Positions 32,282 to 40,931 of a DNA stretch of 64,000 bases are shown here, piece after piece. Position numbers and translations under genes: made by a program. Every line of letters begins with the position of its first letter. The first letter of the stretch is position 1. Under the pieces are notes generated by a model that was not told where the DNA came from, ran no database searches, and saw nothing but the letters and a program-made list of their open reading frames with translations. Source of the stretch: CAWAYR01 sp050250875 (GTDB lineage Bacteria; Acidobacteriota; Vicinamibacteria; Vicinamibacterales; UBA2999); assembly GCA_050250875.1 (NCBI GenBank), contig JBFWNV010000002.1, positions 372,001 through 436,000 on the forward strand, written 5' to 3'.

Positions 32282-34780
32282 TCAATACGCGGCCAGCAAC
32301 CGGGCCGCGCGCTCGATCTCCGCCGCGCTGACGAGGTACTGCTCCTCGAGCGGTGGTGCGTACGGCACCGGGGTGTCGAGCGCGCCGAGCACGCGCACCG
32401 GCGCATCGAGCCACTCGAACGCCTCTTCCTGCACGATCGCCGCCACGCTCTCGCCGATGCCGCCGGTGCGCGAGTCCTCGTGCACGACGAGCACGCGGCC
32501 GCAGTGCTTCGCCACGGCGAGCACGGCCTCGCGATCGAGCGGCGCCAGCGTCCGCAGATCGAGCACCGCGGCGTCGATGCCATCGCCGGCGAGCGTTTCG
32601 GCGACGCGCAGGCACTCGTGCACGTAAGCGCCGTAGGAGATCATCGCCAGCGTGCGGCCGGCGCGACGCAACGCCGCCCGGCCGATCGGGCAGGGCGACG
32701 GCGGGGACGCCGCGTCGCCGAGCACCTGCTTGATGCGTGGGTCGCGATAGAGCGCGATGTGCTCGTAGTAGAGCACCGGGTCGGGGTCGGCAACGGCCGC
32801 GGCCAGCAGCCCGCGGGCATCCTCCGGCGTCGATGGCACGACGATCTTGAGGCCCGGCGTCCGGTAGAACCACGGCTCGGTGTTCTGGCTGTGATACGGG
32901 CCGGCGTAGCGCAGGCCGCCCCACGGCATCCGCACCACCATCGGCACCTCGCCACCCCAGCGGTAGCGGATCTTGGCGGCGTTGTTGACCAGCTGGTTGA
33001 AGCCGGTGGCGACGAAGTCGTTGAACTGCATCTCGCCGATCGGCCGCTGGCCGGCCAGCGCCGCGCCGACACACACCCCGACCACCGCGCCTTCGGCGAG
33101 CGGTGAGTTGAGGATGCGATCGCCGAACTCGGCCAGCAGCGGCCGGAGCAGCAGGAAGGCGTTGCCGTAGACGCCGCCGACGTCCTGGCCGTAGACGAAG
33201 GCGCGCGGGTCGGCGCGCAGTGCGTCGCCGACGCCGAGCATCACCGCCTCGAGAAGCGTCGCGCCCTTCTTGTCGAACGGCGCCATCGGCGCGAGTGGCG
33301 GCAGCGGCGGCGCCGCCACTCCGACGGCGCGGCGCCCGGGCTCCAGCACTTCAACGCGGGTTCGCGGCGATTCGTCCTTGAACACACCGACGCCGGCCTC
33401 GGGTGGCTCCGGCCATGGCTCGGCGATCACCCGCCGCGCCTGGGCGTCGACCAGCGCCTCGGCCCAGCGCTGCAGCCGGCCCAGCTCGGTGCCGTTGATC
33501 ACCCGTTCCGCCTCGAGCCGCGCCGCGTAGCGGGCGATTGGATCGCGCGCGCTCCAGAACGCGTAGCGCTCGGGGTCGGCGTAGCCGCTCTCGTGGAGCG
33601 GCGGGTACTCCCACGACGGCTGCGGGTCCTTGCCGAGGTACAGCATGTCGTCGTGATGGGCGTGCCCGCACATCCGCATCGAGACGAGCTCGATGAGCGT
33701 CGGACCGGCCCCGGCGCGGGCCCGGTCGGCGGCCCAGGTGAACGCCGCCGCCACCGCCTCGGCATCGGTGCCATCCGCCGTCACGCCGGGGACGCCGTAG
33801 CCGATCGCCTTGTCGGCGAAGACGCGGACGGCCGACGTCTCCGGGACGGGCGTCGACAGCGCCGTCTGGTTGTTCTCGACGCAGAACACCGCCGGCAGGC
33901 GACGGGCCGCGCACAGATTGATCGCCTCGTGCCATTCGCCGAGCGAGCTGCCGCCTTCGCCGATGAACGCGAACGCCACCCGGCCGGCCTGCTGCTGCCA
34001 GAACGCCATCGCCATTCCGGCGACGGTCAGCGCGCCGATCGCCAGCGGCGCGGTGGCGGGCAGCACGCCCCACGCGAAGTCGCCGACGTGGAGGTCCTTG
34101 CCGTGCATCGGCGGGCCGCCCTTGCCCATCTGGGCGCGCAGCACCGCCGCGACGGCGTCCTCGTCGCCACGCATCGCCAGCGCCACGCCAAGGTCGCGAA
34201 TCACCGGCGCGACGACGTCGCCGTTCCAGGTCCCGTCGGCCGACCGGTAGCGCGGGCCGCGCTTCAGACGAATCCCGGCGGCGTAGATCGCCTCCTGCCC
34301 CAGCGACCGGAAACCCTTGCCCTGGAATGCCTTGGTGCCCCAGCGCACCTCGCCGCCGGCGAAGAACTGCTTCAGTCGGTTGTCCACCGCGCGGGTCAAG
34401 CACATCCCGCGCAGAATCTCCTTGCGCTCGTCGCTGGTGAGCGAGGCGGCGATCGCCTCGCGGTACAGGAAGCCGTCGCACGCCTCGAGAATCTGCGCCC
34501 GTGCCTGCTCGAGCCGGCGAACCGCCGAGACCCCGGGCGTGGTCTCGTCGAGGCCCTCGGGGGCGGTGACGGCGTGATAGAGCCGGCTGGCCAGTTCGCG
34601 CCTGAACAGCGGGCGCAGGCTGTCGAGCCCGGCCCGATCGCGTGGCTTGAGCTTGCCGCCGCCGGCGGCGTCGAAGACGTCGAGCACGAGGTGGACGAGC
34701 GCGGGGTGCTGTTCGGCCACGAACGCGCCGAAGCGCGACGCGAGGCCGGTGGCGCGGGCGGCCGTGACCGGGCGGGACAT
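32282..34780 (-). CDS. 2-oxo acid dehydrogenase E1 component, alpha and beta subunits fused
   Basis: 832-residue thiamine-diphosphate protein. Residues about 1-110 are an N-terminal extension. About 120-440 is the alpha-type E1 domain with AFIGEGGSSLGEWHEAINLC...VENNQTALS as the ThDP motif and GHAHHDDMLY. About 500-832 is the beta-type domain (FVYGQDVGGVYGNAF, LAEGAVVGVCVGAALAG, HEDSRTGGIGESVAA). The arrangement matches branched-chain 2-oxoacid dehydrogenase E1 proteins with both subunits in one chain. No E2 or E3 gene is nearby, so its lipoyl partner is encoded elsewhere. TAGAAT lies 8 bases upstream of the ATG, within the left edge of a heptamer array. Confidence 0.88.
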   Translation of the reverse strand: MSRPVTAARATGLASRFGAFVAEQHPALVHLVLDVFDAAGGGKLKPRDRAGLDSLRPLFRRELASRLYHAVTAPEGLDETTPGVSAVRRLEQARAQILEACDGFLYREAIAASLTSDERKEILRGMCLTRAVDNRLKQFFAGGEVRWGTKAFQGKGFRSLGQEAIYAAGIRLKRGPRYRSADGTWNGDVVAPVIRDLGVALAMRGDEDAVAAVLRAQMGKGGPPMHGKDLHVGDFAWGVLPATAPLAIGALTVAGMAMAFWQQQAGRVAFAFIGEGGSSLGEWHEAINLCAARRLPAVFCVENNQTALSTPVPETSAVRVFADKAIGYGVPGVTADGTDAEAVAAAFTWAADRARAGAGPTLIELVSMRMCGHAHHDDMLYLGKDPQPSWEYPPLHESGYADPERYAFWSARDPIARYAARLEAERVINGTELGRLQRWAEALVDAQARRVIAEPWPEPPEAGVGVFKDESPRTRVEVLEPGRRAVGVAAPPLPPLAPMAPFDKKGATLLEAVMLGVGDALRADPRAFVYGQDVGGVYGNAFLLLRPLLAEFGDRILNSPLAEGAVVGVCVGAALAGQRPIGEMQFNDFVATGFNQLVNNAAKIRYRWGGEVPMVVRMPWGGLRYAGPYHSQNTEPWFYRTPGLKIVVPSTPEDARGLLAAAVADPDPVLYYEHIALYRDPRIKQVLGDAASPPSPCPIGRAALRRAGRTLAMISYGAYVHECLRVAETLAGDGIDAAVLDLRTLAPLDREAVLAVAKHCGRVLVVHEDSRTGGIGESVAAIVQEEAFEWLDAPVRVLGALDTPVPYAPPLEEQYLVSAAEIERAARLLAAY

Positions 34781-34791
34781 CGGCTTCGATT

Positions 34792-34975
34792 CTAGCGGCT
34801 GGCGGCTGGCAGCTAGCGGCTAGATTGGCCACGCGTCACGCTGCCACGGCGTCGGCGTCAAGACAAAGGGCCCGGTCGGGAATCCCGCCGGGCCCTCTCC
34901 GTGTGCCAGCTCTCTAGCCGCTAGCCGCTAGCCGCTTCAAGCGTCTTGGTGCCGCCAGCCGCCAGCCGCCAGCCG
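34792..34975. repeat. CTAGCGG/CCAGCCG heptamer arrays around a terminator
   Basis: CTRGCGG-type units repeat four times at 34792-34819. The complementary CTAGCCG occurs three times at 34914-34934, and CCAGCCG three times at 34955-34975. Left and right arrays are inverted relative to each other and enclose the terminator at 34867-34896. I see no coding in this 204-base gap. Confidence 0.65.
34867..34896 (-). terminator. Intrinsic terminator of the M20 hydrolase gene
   Basis: A 13-bp stem with one bulged T (arms 34867-34880 and 34884-34896) and a tight loop. On the minus strand it is followed by TTTGTCTT. It lies about 90 bases after the M20 gene stop and before the E1 gene, so the two same-strand genes are probably separate transcripts. 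Confidence 0.7.
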
Positions 34976-34984
34976 CTGAGCGCG

Positions 34985-36670
34985 TCAGTTCTGCGTGCTG
35001 CCGCCGCGCACCGTCGGATAGCTGTAGCCGAACTCGGCTTTCATCTGGTCGAGATACGTCTTGTGCTTGGTCGGGTCGAAGTAGTACTTGCGCATGTCCG
35101 GGCGATAGCGGTCCATGATGCCCTTGTTCAGGTGGATCGCCGGCTTGTCACCCGGGCGCAGCAGCGGCGTGTACTTGCGGTTCTTGGTCTGAACGTTGAC
35201 GAAGTAGTCCTTCGCCTGCGTCACCAGCTCGGGCCGCATCATGAACTCCAGCAGGGTCATCGCCTGGGCCTTGGCCCCGGCGTTGACGCCCTTGTGGGCA
35301 ATCGGCGTCGCCATCGGGATGGCGTTGGCCCAGTTGTGGCCGGGCCCGGCCTGGAAGTTCGAGGGAAACGACAGCGACACCGTCGGCACGTTCCACGAGA
35401 TGTCGCCGATGTCGTCGGAGCCGCCGCCGCGCTTGTCCTCTTCCGGCATCGACTCGCGGCCCCGCAGCTCGGGAATCTGGGTCGCCAGGCCGACGACCGG
35501 CACGTTCAGCTCCTTCTGGGTGGCCCGGGCCAGCGTCAGGTCGGCCTCGCTCCAAGTGGGCAGCCCGACCTGCTTGATGTTGGCGTAGAGCGTCTCGGCC
35601 ATCGTCCGGTTCATGTGCGACGGCCACGCCGAGCCGAGCACTCGCGAGGTCCATTTGGTGTTGGTCATCAGCGCCGCGCCCTCGGCCATCTTGTCGCCGA
35701 TGTCCCACATGTTCTTGATCGCCTCGTAGCTGGTCTCGCGGAAGTAGTACCAGACTCCGGCGTTGCGGGGAACGACATTGGGCTGGTCGCCGCCGTTGGT
35801 GACCACGTAGTGCGAGCGCTGCTGCAGCCGCAGGTGTTCGCGGCGGTAGTTCCAGCCGACGTTCATCAGCTCGACGGCGTCGAGGGCGCTGCGCCCGCGC
35901 CACGGCGCGCCGGCGCTGTGGGCGGTCTCGCCCTCGAACATGTACTCCAGCGAGATGAGGCCGTTGCCGCCGCTCTCGCCCCACGACGTCGACAGGTTCG
36001 ACCCGACGTGGTTGTACATGACCAGGTCGACGTCCTTGAACAGCCCTTCACGCACGTAGTAGGCCTTGGTGCCAAGCTGCTCCTCGGCAACGCCCGGCCA
36101 GATGAGAATCGTGCCCGGCAGCTTCTCGCGCTCCATGATCCGCTTGACGGCGATGGCCGCCACGATGTTGAGCGGCGTGCCTGAGTTGTGGCCTTCGCCG
36201 TGGCCCGGGGCGCCGTCGACGATCTGGTCGCGGTAGGCCACGCCCGGCTTCTGCGACGCCTGCGGGATGCAGTCGACGTCGGAGCCGAGCGCGATCACCG
36301 GGCGGCCCGAGCCCCACCTGGCGACCCAGGCGGTCGGAATGCCGGCCACCCCGTTTTCCACGGTGAAGCCGTTGTCCTTCAGGATGCCGCCCAGGTAGCG
36401 CTGCGTCTCGAACTCCTGGAAGCCGAGTTCGCCGTAGCTGAACACCATGTCGGTCATCACCTGACCGAAGTCGTACATGCCGTTCACGTCGGCCATCACC
36501 TGGGCCTTCAGCGCGGCGACCCGCGGATCGACCTTGGCGGCCGCCGCGCGAGGCGCGGCCTGGGCCGCGGGCGGCGAATCGGCGGCCCGAAGGTGGGCCT
36601 GCGGCATCACGGCGGCCAGGGTGAGCGCGACACCCGTGGCCGAACACCAGAGAATTGTCGTTCGAGTCAT
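34985..36670 (-). CDS. Exported M20-family amidohydrolase (AbgB-like)
   Basis: 561 residues with a signal peptide (to about 30, LRAAD). M20 metal-ligand segments: IALGSDVDCIP (Asp region), GHGEGHNSGTP (His), WPGVAEEQLG (Glu-Glu), and GETAHSAGAPWRGRSALDA (lid-domain His). It is longer than most M20D proteins owing to a C-terminal stretch (about 480-561). It resembles p-aminobenzoyl-glutamate hydrolase subunit B and related amidohydrolases; the natural substrate is unknown. ATG 36670 has GGAGG five bases upstream, an unusually clear ribosome site for this window, and CATAAT about 60 bases upstream as -10. Confidence 0.87.
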   Translation of the reverse strand: MTRTTILWCSATGVALTLAAVMPQAHLRAADSPPAAQAAPRAAAAKVDPRVAALKAQVMADVNGMYDFGQVMTDMVFSYGELGFQEFETQRYLGGILKDNGFTVENGVAGIPTAWVARWGSGRPVIALGSDVDCIPQASQKPGVAYRDQIVDGAPGHGEGHNSGTPLNIVAAIAVKRIMEREKLPGTILIWPGVAEEQLGTKAYYVREGLFKDVDLVMYNHVGSNLSTSWGESGGNGLISLEYMFEGETAHSAGAPWRGRSALDAVELMNVGWNYRREHLRLQQRSHYVVTNGGDQPNVVPRNAGVWYYFRETSYEAIKNMWDIGDKMAEGAALMTNTKWTSRVLGSAWPSHMNRTMAETLYANIKQVGLPTWSEADLTLARATQKELNVPVVGLATQIPELRGRESMPEEDKRGGGSDDIGDISWNVPTVSLSFPSNFQAGPGHNWANAIPMATPIAHKGVNAGAKAQAMTLLEFMMRPELVTQAKDYFVNVQTKNRKYTPLLRPGDKPAIHLNKGIMDRYRPDMRKYYFDPTKHKTYLDQMKAEFGYSYPTVRGGSTQN

Positions 36671-36870
36671 ACCGGCCTCCGACCTCGTGGGACCGTCCGG
36701 GCGGGGGCGATCGGGCGAGGACGGGCGAATTATGGCACCGATGACGCGTCCGCCGGCCCTGATGCGCAATGACCCCTGCTCGCGGCGGGCATCCAGAGCG
36801 ACCGAGGCCGCCGGCCGCCCGGTCGCTGGCGGCGAACGCCCGTCGGTCGAGCCGGCGCGACCAGCCATTG

Positions 36871-36893
36871 CCCCGCCGCCACTGCCGGCGGGG
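36871..36893. other. Perfect 8-bp hairpin upstream of the histidine kinase gene
   Basis: CCCCGCCG (36871-36878) pairs with CGGCGGGG (36886-36893). TAGAAT (36902-36907) follows nine bases on and is the likely -10 box of the kinase gene. The dyad would therefore lie in the spacer and -35 region as DNA, suggesting an operator or simply GC-rich symmetry. Confidence 0.3.
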
Positions 36894-36913
36894 CCGGGGT
36901 CTAGAATCGACCG

Positions 36914-38761
36914 ATGGGCGTCGTCAGCGCCGCCGAAGTGCTCAACCTGGTGGGGTTCCTCACCGGGGCGGCGCTCTTCGCCATGCTCCTCGCCCTGGTA
37001 CGCCGGGGCCGGGCCGGGGCCGACGCACCCGACACACTGCCGCTCGCCACCGCCGTCCTCGGCCTCACCTGGAATCTCGGCGAGCTGGCCGACTACCTGT
37101 CGAGCCGGCTGGGGTTTCACGGCGCAGAACCGGCGCTCAACATCCTGTCCTTCGCCGCCCTCGCGGTCCTGGCTGCGGTGGTCGTGCACTCGGTGGCGCG
37201 GGGCCTTCCGCACCGTCGCCCGATCACGGTGGCGGCCTACGCCGGATCGGGAGCGGCCATCAGCCTGCACGTCTGGGCCATCGCCACCGGCGATCCCCTG
37301 CCGTCACCCGCCGCGTTTGCGATGCTGACCGTGGCGTTCGGCGCGCTCAGCGTGCCGCTGGCCGTCGCCACGCGGACACAGACCAACGGCCGGCGCGCGC
37401 TGTGGATCCTGGCGCTGGCACTGTTCGCCGTCTCGGCCAACCACCTCGGCCACTTCCACGACGAGGCCGGGGGCTGGGTCGCGGAGTTGCTCGGCCACCA
37501 CGCGGTGCTGCCACTCGCGTTCGCCATCCTCTACCAGGAGTACCGCTTCGCACTCGCCGACCTCTTCCTCAAACGGGCGTTGACGCTCCTGGCCGTGGTC
37601 GCCCTGGCGATGGCGGCCTATGCGGCGATCGCCGTCGTGCCGCCCGGGCCGGTGGCGGTGGCCCTGCTCCTCGGCGCCTGGGTGCTGACCGCCGTGGTGT
37701 ATCCGGCGCTGCGGCGGGCAATTGCCAGCTTCGTCGATTACGCCCTCCTCGGCCGCGAGGACTTCGGGCGGCTGCGCGGTGAACTCGCCCGGACGCTGCC
37801 CGACTGTGACACGGTGGAGAGCGTGCTGCACCGCACCGCCGAGGTCGTCGCCCGGGCGGCCAACGCCGAACGCGTGTGGTGGGCCGATCCGGTATCACCG
37901 CCGGCCGACGAGCCGCGGGTCACCGCTGAGGTCGCCGTGCCGACGACGGAGCGGCCGACGTTCGTCCTGCGCATCGGCGCGCTGGCCGGCGGGCGCCGGC
38001 TGCTCTCGGACGATCGCGTCTTTCTCGACGCGGCGGCCCTGGCGGCAGCACGGCGGATCGACGCTGTGCGCCTGTCGCTCGAGCGCTTCGAGCAACGACT
38101 CCGCCAGGAGGAGATGGAGCGGCTCGCCGCCGAGGCCGAACTGCGCGCGCTGCGGTCGCAGATCAACCCGCACTTCCTGTTCAACACGCTGACCACGATC
38201 GGCTACCTGATCGAAATGGCGCCGCCGCGCGCCACCCGTACGCTGCTGCGCCTCACCTCGCTGTTGCGCAGCGTGCTCCGATCCGAGGGCGAGTTCACCA
38301 CGCTGGGCCGCGAGATCGAACTGGTCGAGCACTATCTCGAGATCGAGCGGGAGCGCTTCGAGGAGCGGCTGCGGGTGACCATCGACGTGCCGCCGGCCCT
38401 GCGGTCGCTGCAGGTGCCGTGCCTGCTCGTCCAGCCCCTGGTCGAGAACGCGGTGAAGCACGGCATCGCCCGGGCGATTCGTGGCGGCGACGTCCGCGTC
38501 GAGGCCCGCCTCGACGCCTCGAGCGGCACGCAGACGCTGGTGCTGGCGGTCCGCAACACCGGCGCGCCGCTGTCCGCCGACCTCGACGGCCGCTCCGGGG
38601 GCGTCGGCCTGGCCAACGTCGAGCGCCGCCTCGCCGGCCACTACGGCGCGGCGGCAACGCTGACGCTCTCGGTGGCCCACGGCGTGACCACTGCCGAGAT
38701 CCGGCTGCCGGCCACGACCGCGACGCTGCCCGCGGCCGACCAGCGGCGGGCGATCGGGTGA
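36914..38761 (+). CDS. LytS/YpdA-type sensor histidine kinase
   Basis: 615 residues. The N-terminal membrane domain has about eight helices (roughly 8-265). A GAF-like segment follows (about 285-390), then a short coiled region, then the His_kinase and HATPase_c domains. The phospho-acceptor is H420 in SQINPHFLFNTLTTIGYLIE, the hallmark of LytS kinases. N-box VQPLVENAVKHG and the G-box SGGVGLANVERRL are intact. The signal it senses is unknown. ATG 36914 follows TAGAAT by six bases (leaderless). It overlaps the response-regulator gene (GTGA), so kinase and regulator are coupled. Confidence 0.92.
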   Translation: MGVVSAAEVLNLVGFLTGAALFAMLLALVRRGRAGADAPDTLPLATAVLGLTWNLGELADYLSSRLGFHGAEPALNILSFAALAVLAAVVVHSVARGLPHRRPITVAAYAGSGAAISLHVWAIATGDPLPSPAAFAMLTVAFGALSVPLAVATRTQTNGRRALWILALALFAVSANHLGHFHDEAGGWVAELLGHHAVLPLAFAILYQEYRFALADLFLKRALTLLAVVALAMAAYAAIAVVPPGPVAVALLLGAWVLTAVVYPALRRAIASFVDYALLGREDFGRLRGELARTLPDCDTVESVLHRTAEVVARAANAERVWWADPVSPPADEPRVTAEVAVPTTERPTFVLRIGALAGGRRLLSDDRVFLDAAALAAARRIDAVRLSLERFEQRLRQEEMERLAAEAELRALRSQINPHFLFNTLTTIGYLIEMAPPRATRTLLRLTSLLRSVLRSEGEFTTLGREIELVEHYLEIERERFEERLRVTIDVPPALRSLQVPCLLVQPLVENAVKHGIARAIRGGDVRVEARLDASSGTQTLVLAVRNTGAPLSADLDGRSGGVGLANVERRLAGHYGAAATLTLSVAHGVTTAEIRLPATTATLPAADQRRAIG

Positions 38762-39540
38762 CCGTGGCGACGACCTTGCGCACGCTCATCGCCGACGACG
38801 AGCGGCCGGCCCGCCGCTTCCTGGCCAACCTGCTGGCCGCATGCCCTGGCGTCGAGATCGTCGGCGAGGCCGCCAACGGCCGGGAGGCCGTCGAGCTCAT
38901 CGAGCAGCTCAAGCCCGACCTCGCGTTACTCGACCTCCAGATGCCCGAGCTGGGCGGCCTCGACGCCGCCCGTCTCGTCGCGGCCGGCGCGTTGCCGGCG
39001 ATCGTCTTCGTCACCGCGTTCGACGACTACGCGGTCGAGGCGTTCGAGCTGAACGCGGTCGACTACCTGCTCAAACCCGTCGAACAGGAGCGGCTCCAGG
39101 CAGCGGTGGATCGGGCCCGCACGCGGATCCGCGCCGCCGTCGCTGAACGGGTCCGCACGGTGTCGGCGGCGGCCGCCGCCGTCGACGCCGCGACGCGGCG
39201 CGCCTACCTGGAGCGCATCCCCGTACGCCGGCGCGACGAGGTGGTGCTGCTGCCCGTGCGGCAGATCGCCTCGATCGTGGCCGAGGGCGAGCTGCTGCAC
39301 CTGACCACGGTGGCCAACGAACGCTACACCATCGCCCACCGCCTCCACGCGCTCGAGGCCCGCCTCGATCCGCGCCGCTTCGTGCGGCTGGGACGCGGCA
39401 CGCTGGTGGCGGTGGACCTCATCCAGCGCTTCACGCCGATGCCGGGCGGCACCTACGAGGTCACGCTCAGCAACGGCCAGACGCTGCAGGCCAGCCGCAT
39501 CCAGTCGAAGGTGCTGCGCGAGACGTTGTTGCGACTTTGA
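38758..39540 (+). CDS. LytTR-family response regulator
   Basis: 260 residues from GTG 38758, which overlaps the kinase stop; GTG 38764 is an alternative. The receiver domain (about 8-125) has acidic residues D13-D14, phospho-acceptor D59 in LALLDLQMPE, and the conserved Lys in DYLLKPVE. The LytTR DNA-binding domain (about 155-258) has RIPVRRRDEVVLLPVRQIASIVAEG and HALEARLDPRRFVRLGRG. Targets are unknown; LytTR boxes were not identified in the window. The stop is followed immediately by a GATC octamer array. Confidence 0.93.
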   Translation: MTVATTLRTLIADDERPARRFLANLLAACPGVEIVGEAANGREAVELIEQLKPDLALLDLQMPELGGLDAARLVAAGALPAIVFVTAFDDYAVEAFELNAVDYLLKPVEQERLQAAVDRARTRIRAAVAERVRTVSAAAAAVDAATRRAYLERIPVRRRDEVVLLPVRQIASIVAEGELLHLTTVANERYTIAHRLHALEARLDPRRFVRLGRGTLVAVDLIQRFTPMPGGTYEVTLSNGQTLQASRIQSKVLRETLLRL

Positions 39541-39660
39541 GATCGGTGGATCGCGTGATCGGGTGTTCGGTTGATCGATCTGACGATCTGTCGATCGGCT
39601 GATCAGTTGATCGACCGATAGAGCGCCAGATCACCAGATCAGCCGTTCACCAGATGTAAT
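39541..39660. repeat. Array of 15 GATC-containing octamers
   Basis: The 120 bases between the LytTR stop codon and the M19 gene divide exactly into 15 octamers. Eleven GATC tetramers occur, all in register modulo four and mostly eight apart. The left units read GATCGGTG-like and the right units GATCACCA-like, so the two halves are roughly inverted. The last octamer contains the start of the M19 -10 box. No coding is seen. Confidence 0.75.
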
Positions 39661-39668
39661 ATCTGCCC

Positions 39669-40925
39669 ATGCCCCGCGCAACCGTCCTCACCGCCGTTGC
39701 CCTCTTGATGCTCCACTCCACGCCTTCGGCCCAGCAGGAACTGATCGCCCGTGCCAAGGCCCTGCACGCGCAGGTGCCGCTCATCGACGGGCACAACGAC
39801 TACCCGTGGGCGCTGCGCGAGATCGACCCCGGCCGCGATTTCGCAAAGGCCGACATCACCGGCAAGCTGCCGGCGCTGATGACCGACATCCCCCGGCTCA
39901 GGGCCGGCGGCGTCGGCGGCCAGTTCTGGTCGGTGTACGTGCCGTCGACCATGCCGGGGTCGACGGCGGTCACCGCCACGCTCGATCAGATCGAGGTGGT
40001 GCATCGGATGACGAAGCGGTGGCCGCAGGTCTTCGAGCTGGCGCTCACTGCCGAGGACGTGGAGCGCAGCTTCCGCCGCGGCCGCATCGCGTCGCTGATC
40101 GGGATGGAGGGTGGGCACTCGATCGACAACTCGCTGGCCGCGCTGCGCATGATGCACGCGCTCGGCGCGCGCTACATGACGCTCACTCACAACAACCACA
40201 CGGCCTGGGCCGACTCGGCGGCCGAAGCGCCGGTGCACGGCGGGCTGACGGCCTTCGGGGAAGAAGTGGTCCGCGAGATGAACTGGCTGGGGATGATCGT
40301 CGACCTGAGCCACGTCTCACCCGGCACGATGGAGGACGCCCTGCGCGTGTCGGCGGCGCCGGTGATCTTCTCGCACTCCTCGGCCCGCGCCCTCACCGAC
40401 GTGCCGCGCAACGTCCCCGACGACATCCTGCGCCAGCTGCCCAGGAACGGCGGCGTGGTGATGGTCACGTTCGTCCCGGGCTTCATCTCGACGGCGGTCG
40501 TCGAGCACGGCCGGCGGGCCGGTGCCGAGCAGGCGCGGCTGCGCACGGCGATGCCCAACGACGAGGCCGGGCAGAAGGCGGCGATGGCGGCATGGCACAA
40601 GGCCAACCCGGAGCCGCGCGCGACGCTCGCCGAGGTGGCCGACCACATCGATCACATCCGCAAGGTGGCCGGCATCGACCACATCGGCCTGGGCAGCGAC
40701 TTCGACGGCATCACCAGCGTGCCGGTCGGCCTCGAAGACGTGTCGACCTACCCGGCGCTCACCGTGGAGCTGCTGAAGCGTGGCTACTCGGACGACGACG
40801 TGAAGAAGATTCTCGGCCTCAACGTCCTGCGCGTGATGCGGCAGGTCGAGCGGGTGTCAGCCGAACTGCACGGCAAGCGCGGTCCGTCGACGGCCACGCT
40901 CCAGTCCCTCGACGGCGTGAAGTAG
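39669..40925 (+). CDS. Membrane dipeptidase (M19, renal-dipeptidase family)
   Basis: 418 residues with a signal peptide (to about 21, PSAQ). Di-zinc TIM-barrel ligands: HxD in LIDGHNDYPWAL, bridging Glu in IGMEGGHSIDN, His in DLSHVSPGTM and in FSHSSARAL, and Asp in GLGSDFDGI. It hydrolyses dipeptides, possibly including D-amino-acid dipeptides from peptidoglycan or beta-lactam-like bonds; the exact substrate is not predictable. TAATAT ends six bases before the ATG, suggesting leaderless initiation directly after the GATC array. It converges with the methyltransferase gene six bases downstream. Confidence 0.92.
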   Translation: MPRATVLTAVALLMLHSTPSAQQELIARAKALHAQVPLIDGHNDYPWALREIDPGRDFAKADITGKLPALMTDIPRLRAGGVGGQFWSVYVPSTMPGSTAVTATLDQIEVVHRMTKRWPQVFELALTAEDVERSFRRGRIASLIGMEGGHSIDNSLAALRMMHALGARYMTLTHNNHTAWADSAAEAPVHGGLTAFGEEVVREMNWLGMIVDLSHVSPGTMEDALRVSAAPVIFSHSSARALTDVPRNVPDDILRQLPRNGGVVMVTFVPGFISTAVVEHGRRAGAEQARLRTAMPNDEAGQKAAMAAWHKANPEPRATLAEVADHIDHIRKVAGIDHIGLGSDFDGITSVPVGLEDVSTYPALTVELLKRGYSDDDVKKILGLNVLRVMRQVERVSAELHGKRGPSTATLQSLDGVK

Positions 40926-40931
40926 CAGCCG

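Noticed and set aside
39541..39660. CRISPR array
   Set aside because: Units are 8 bases with no spacers and no cas genes anywhere in the window.
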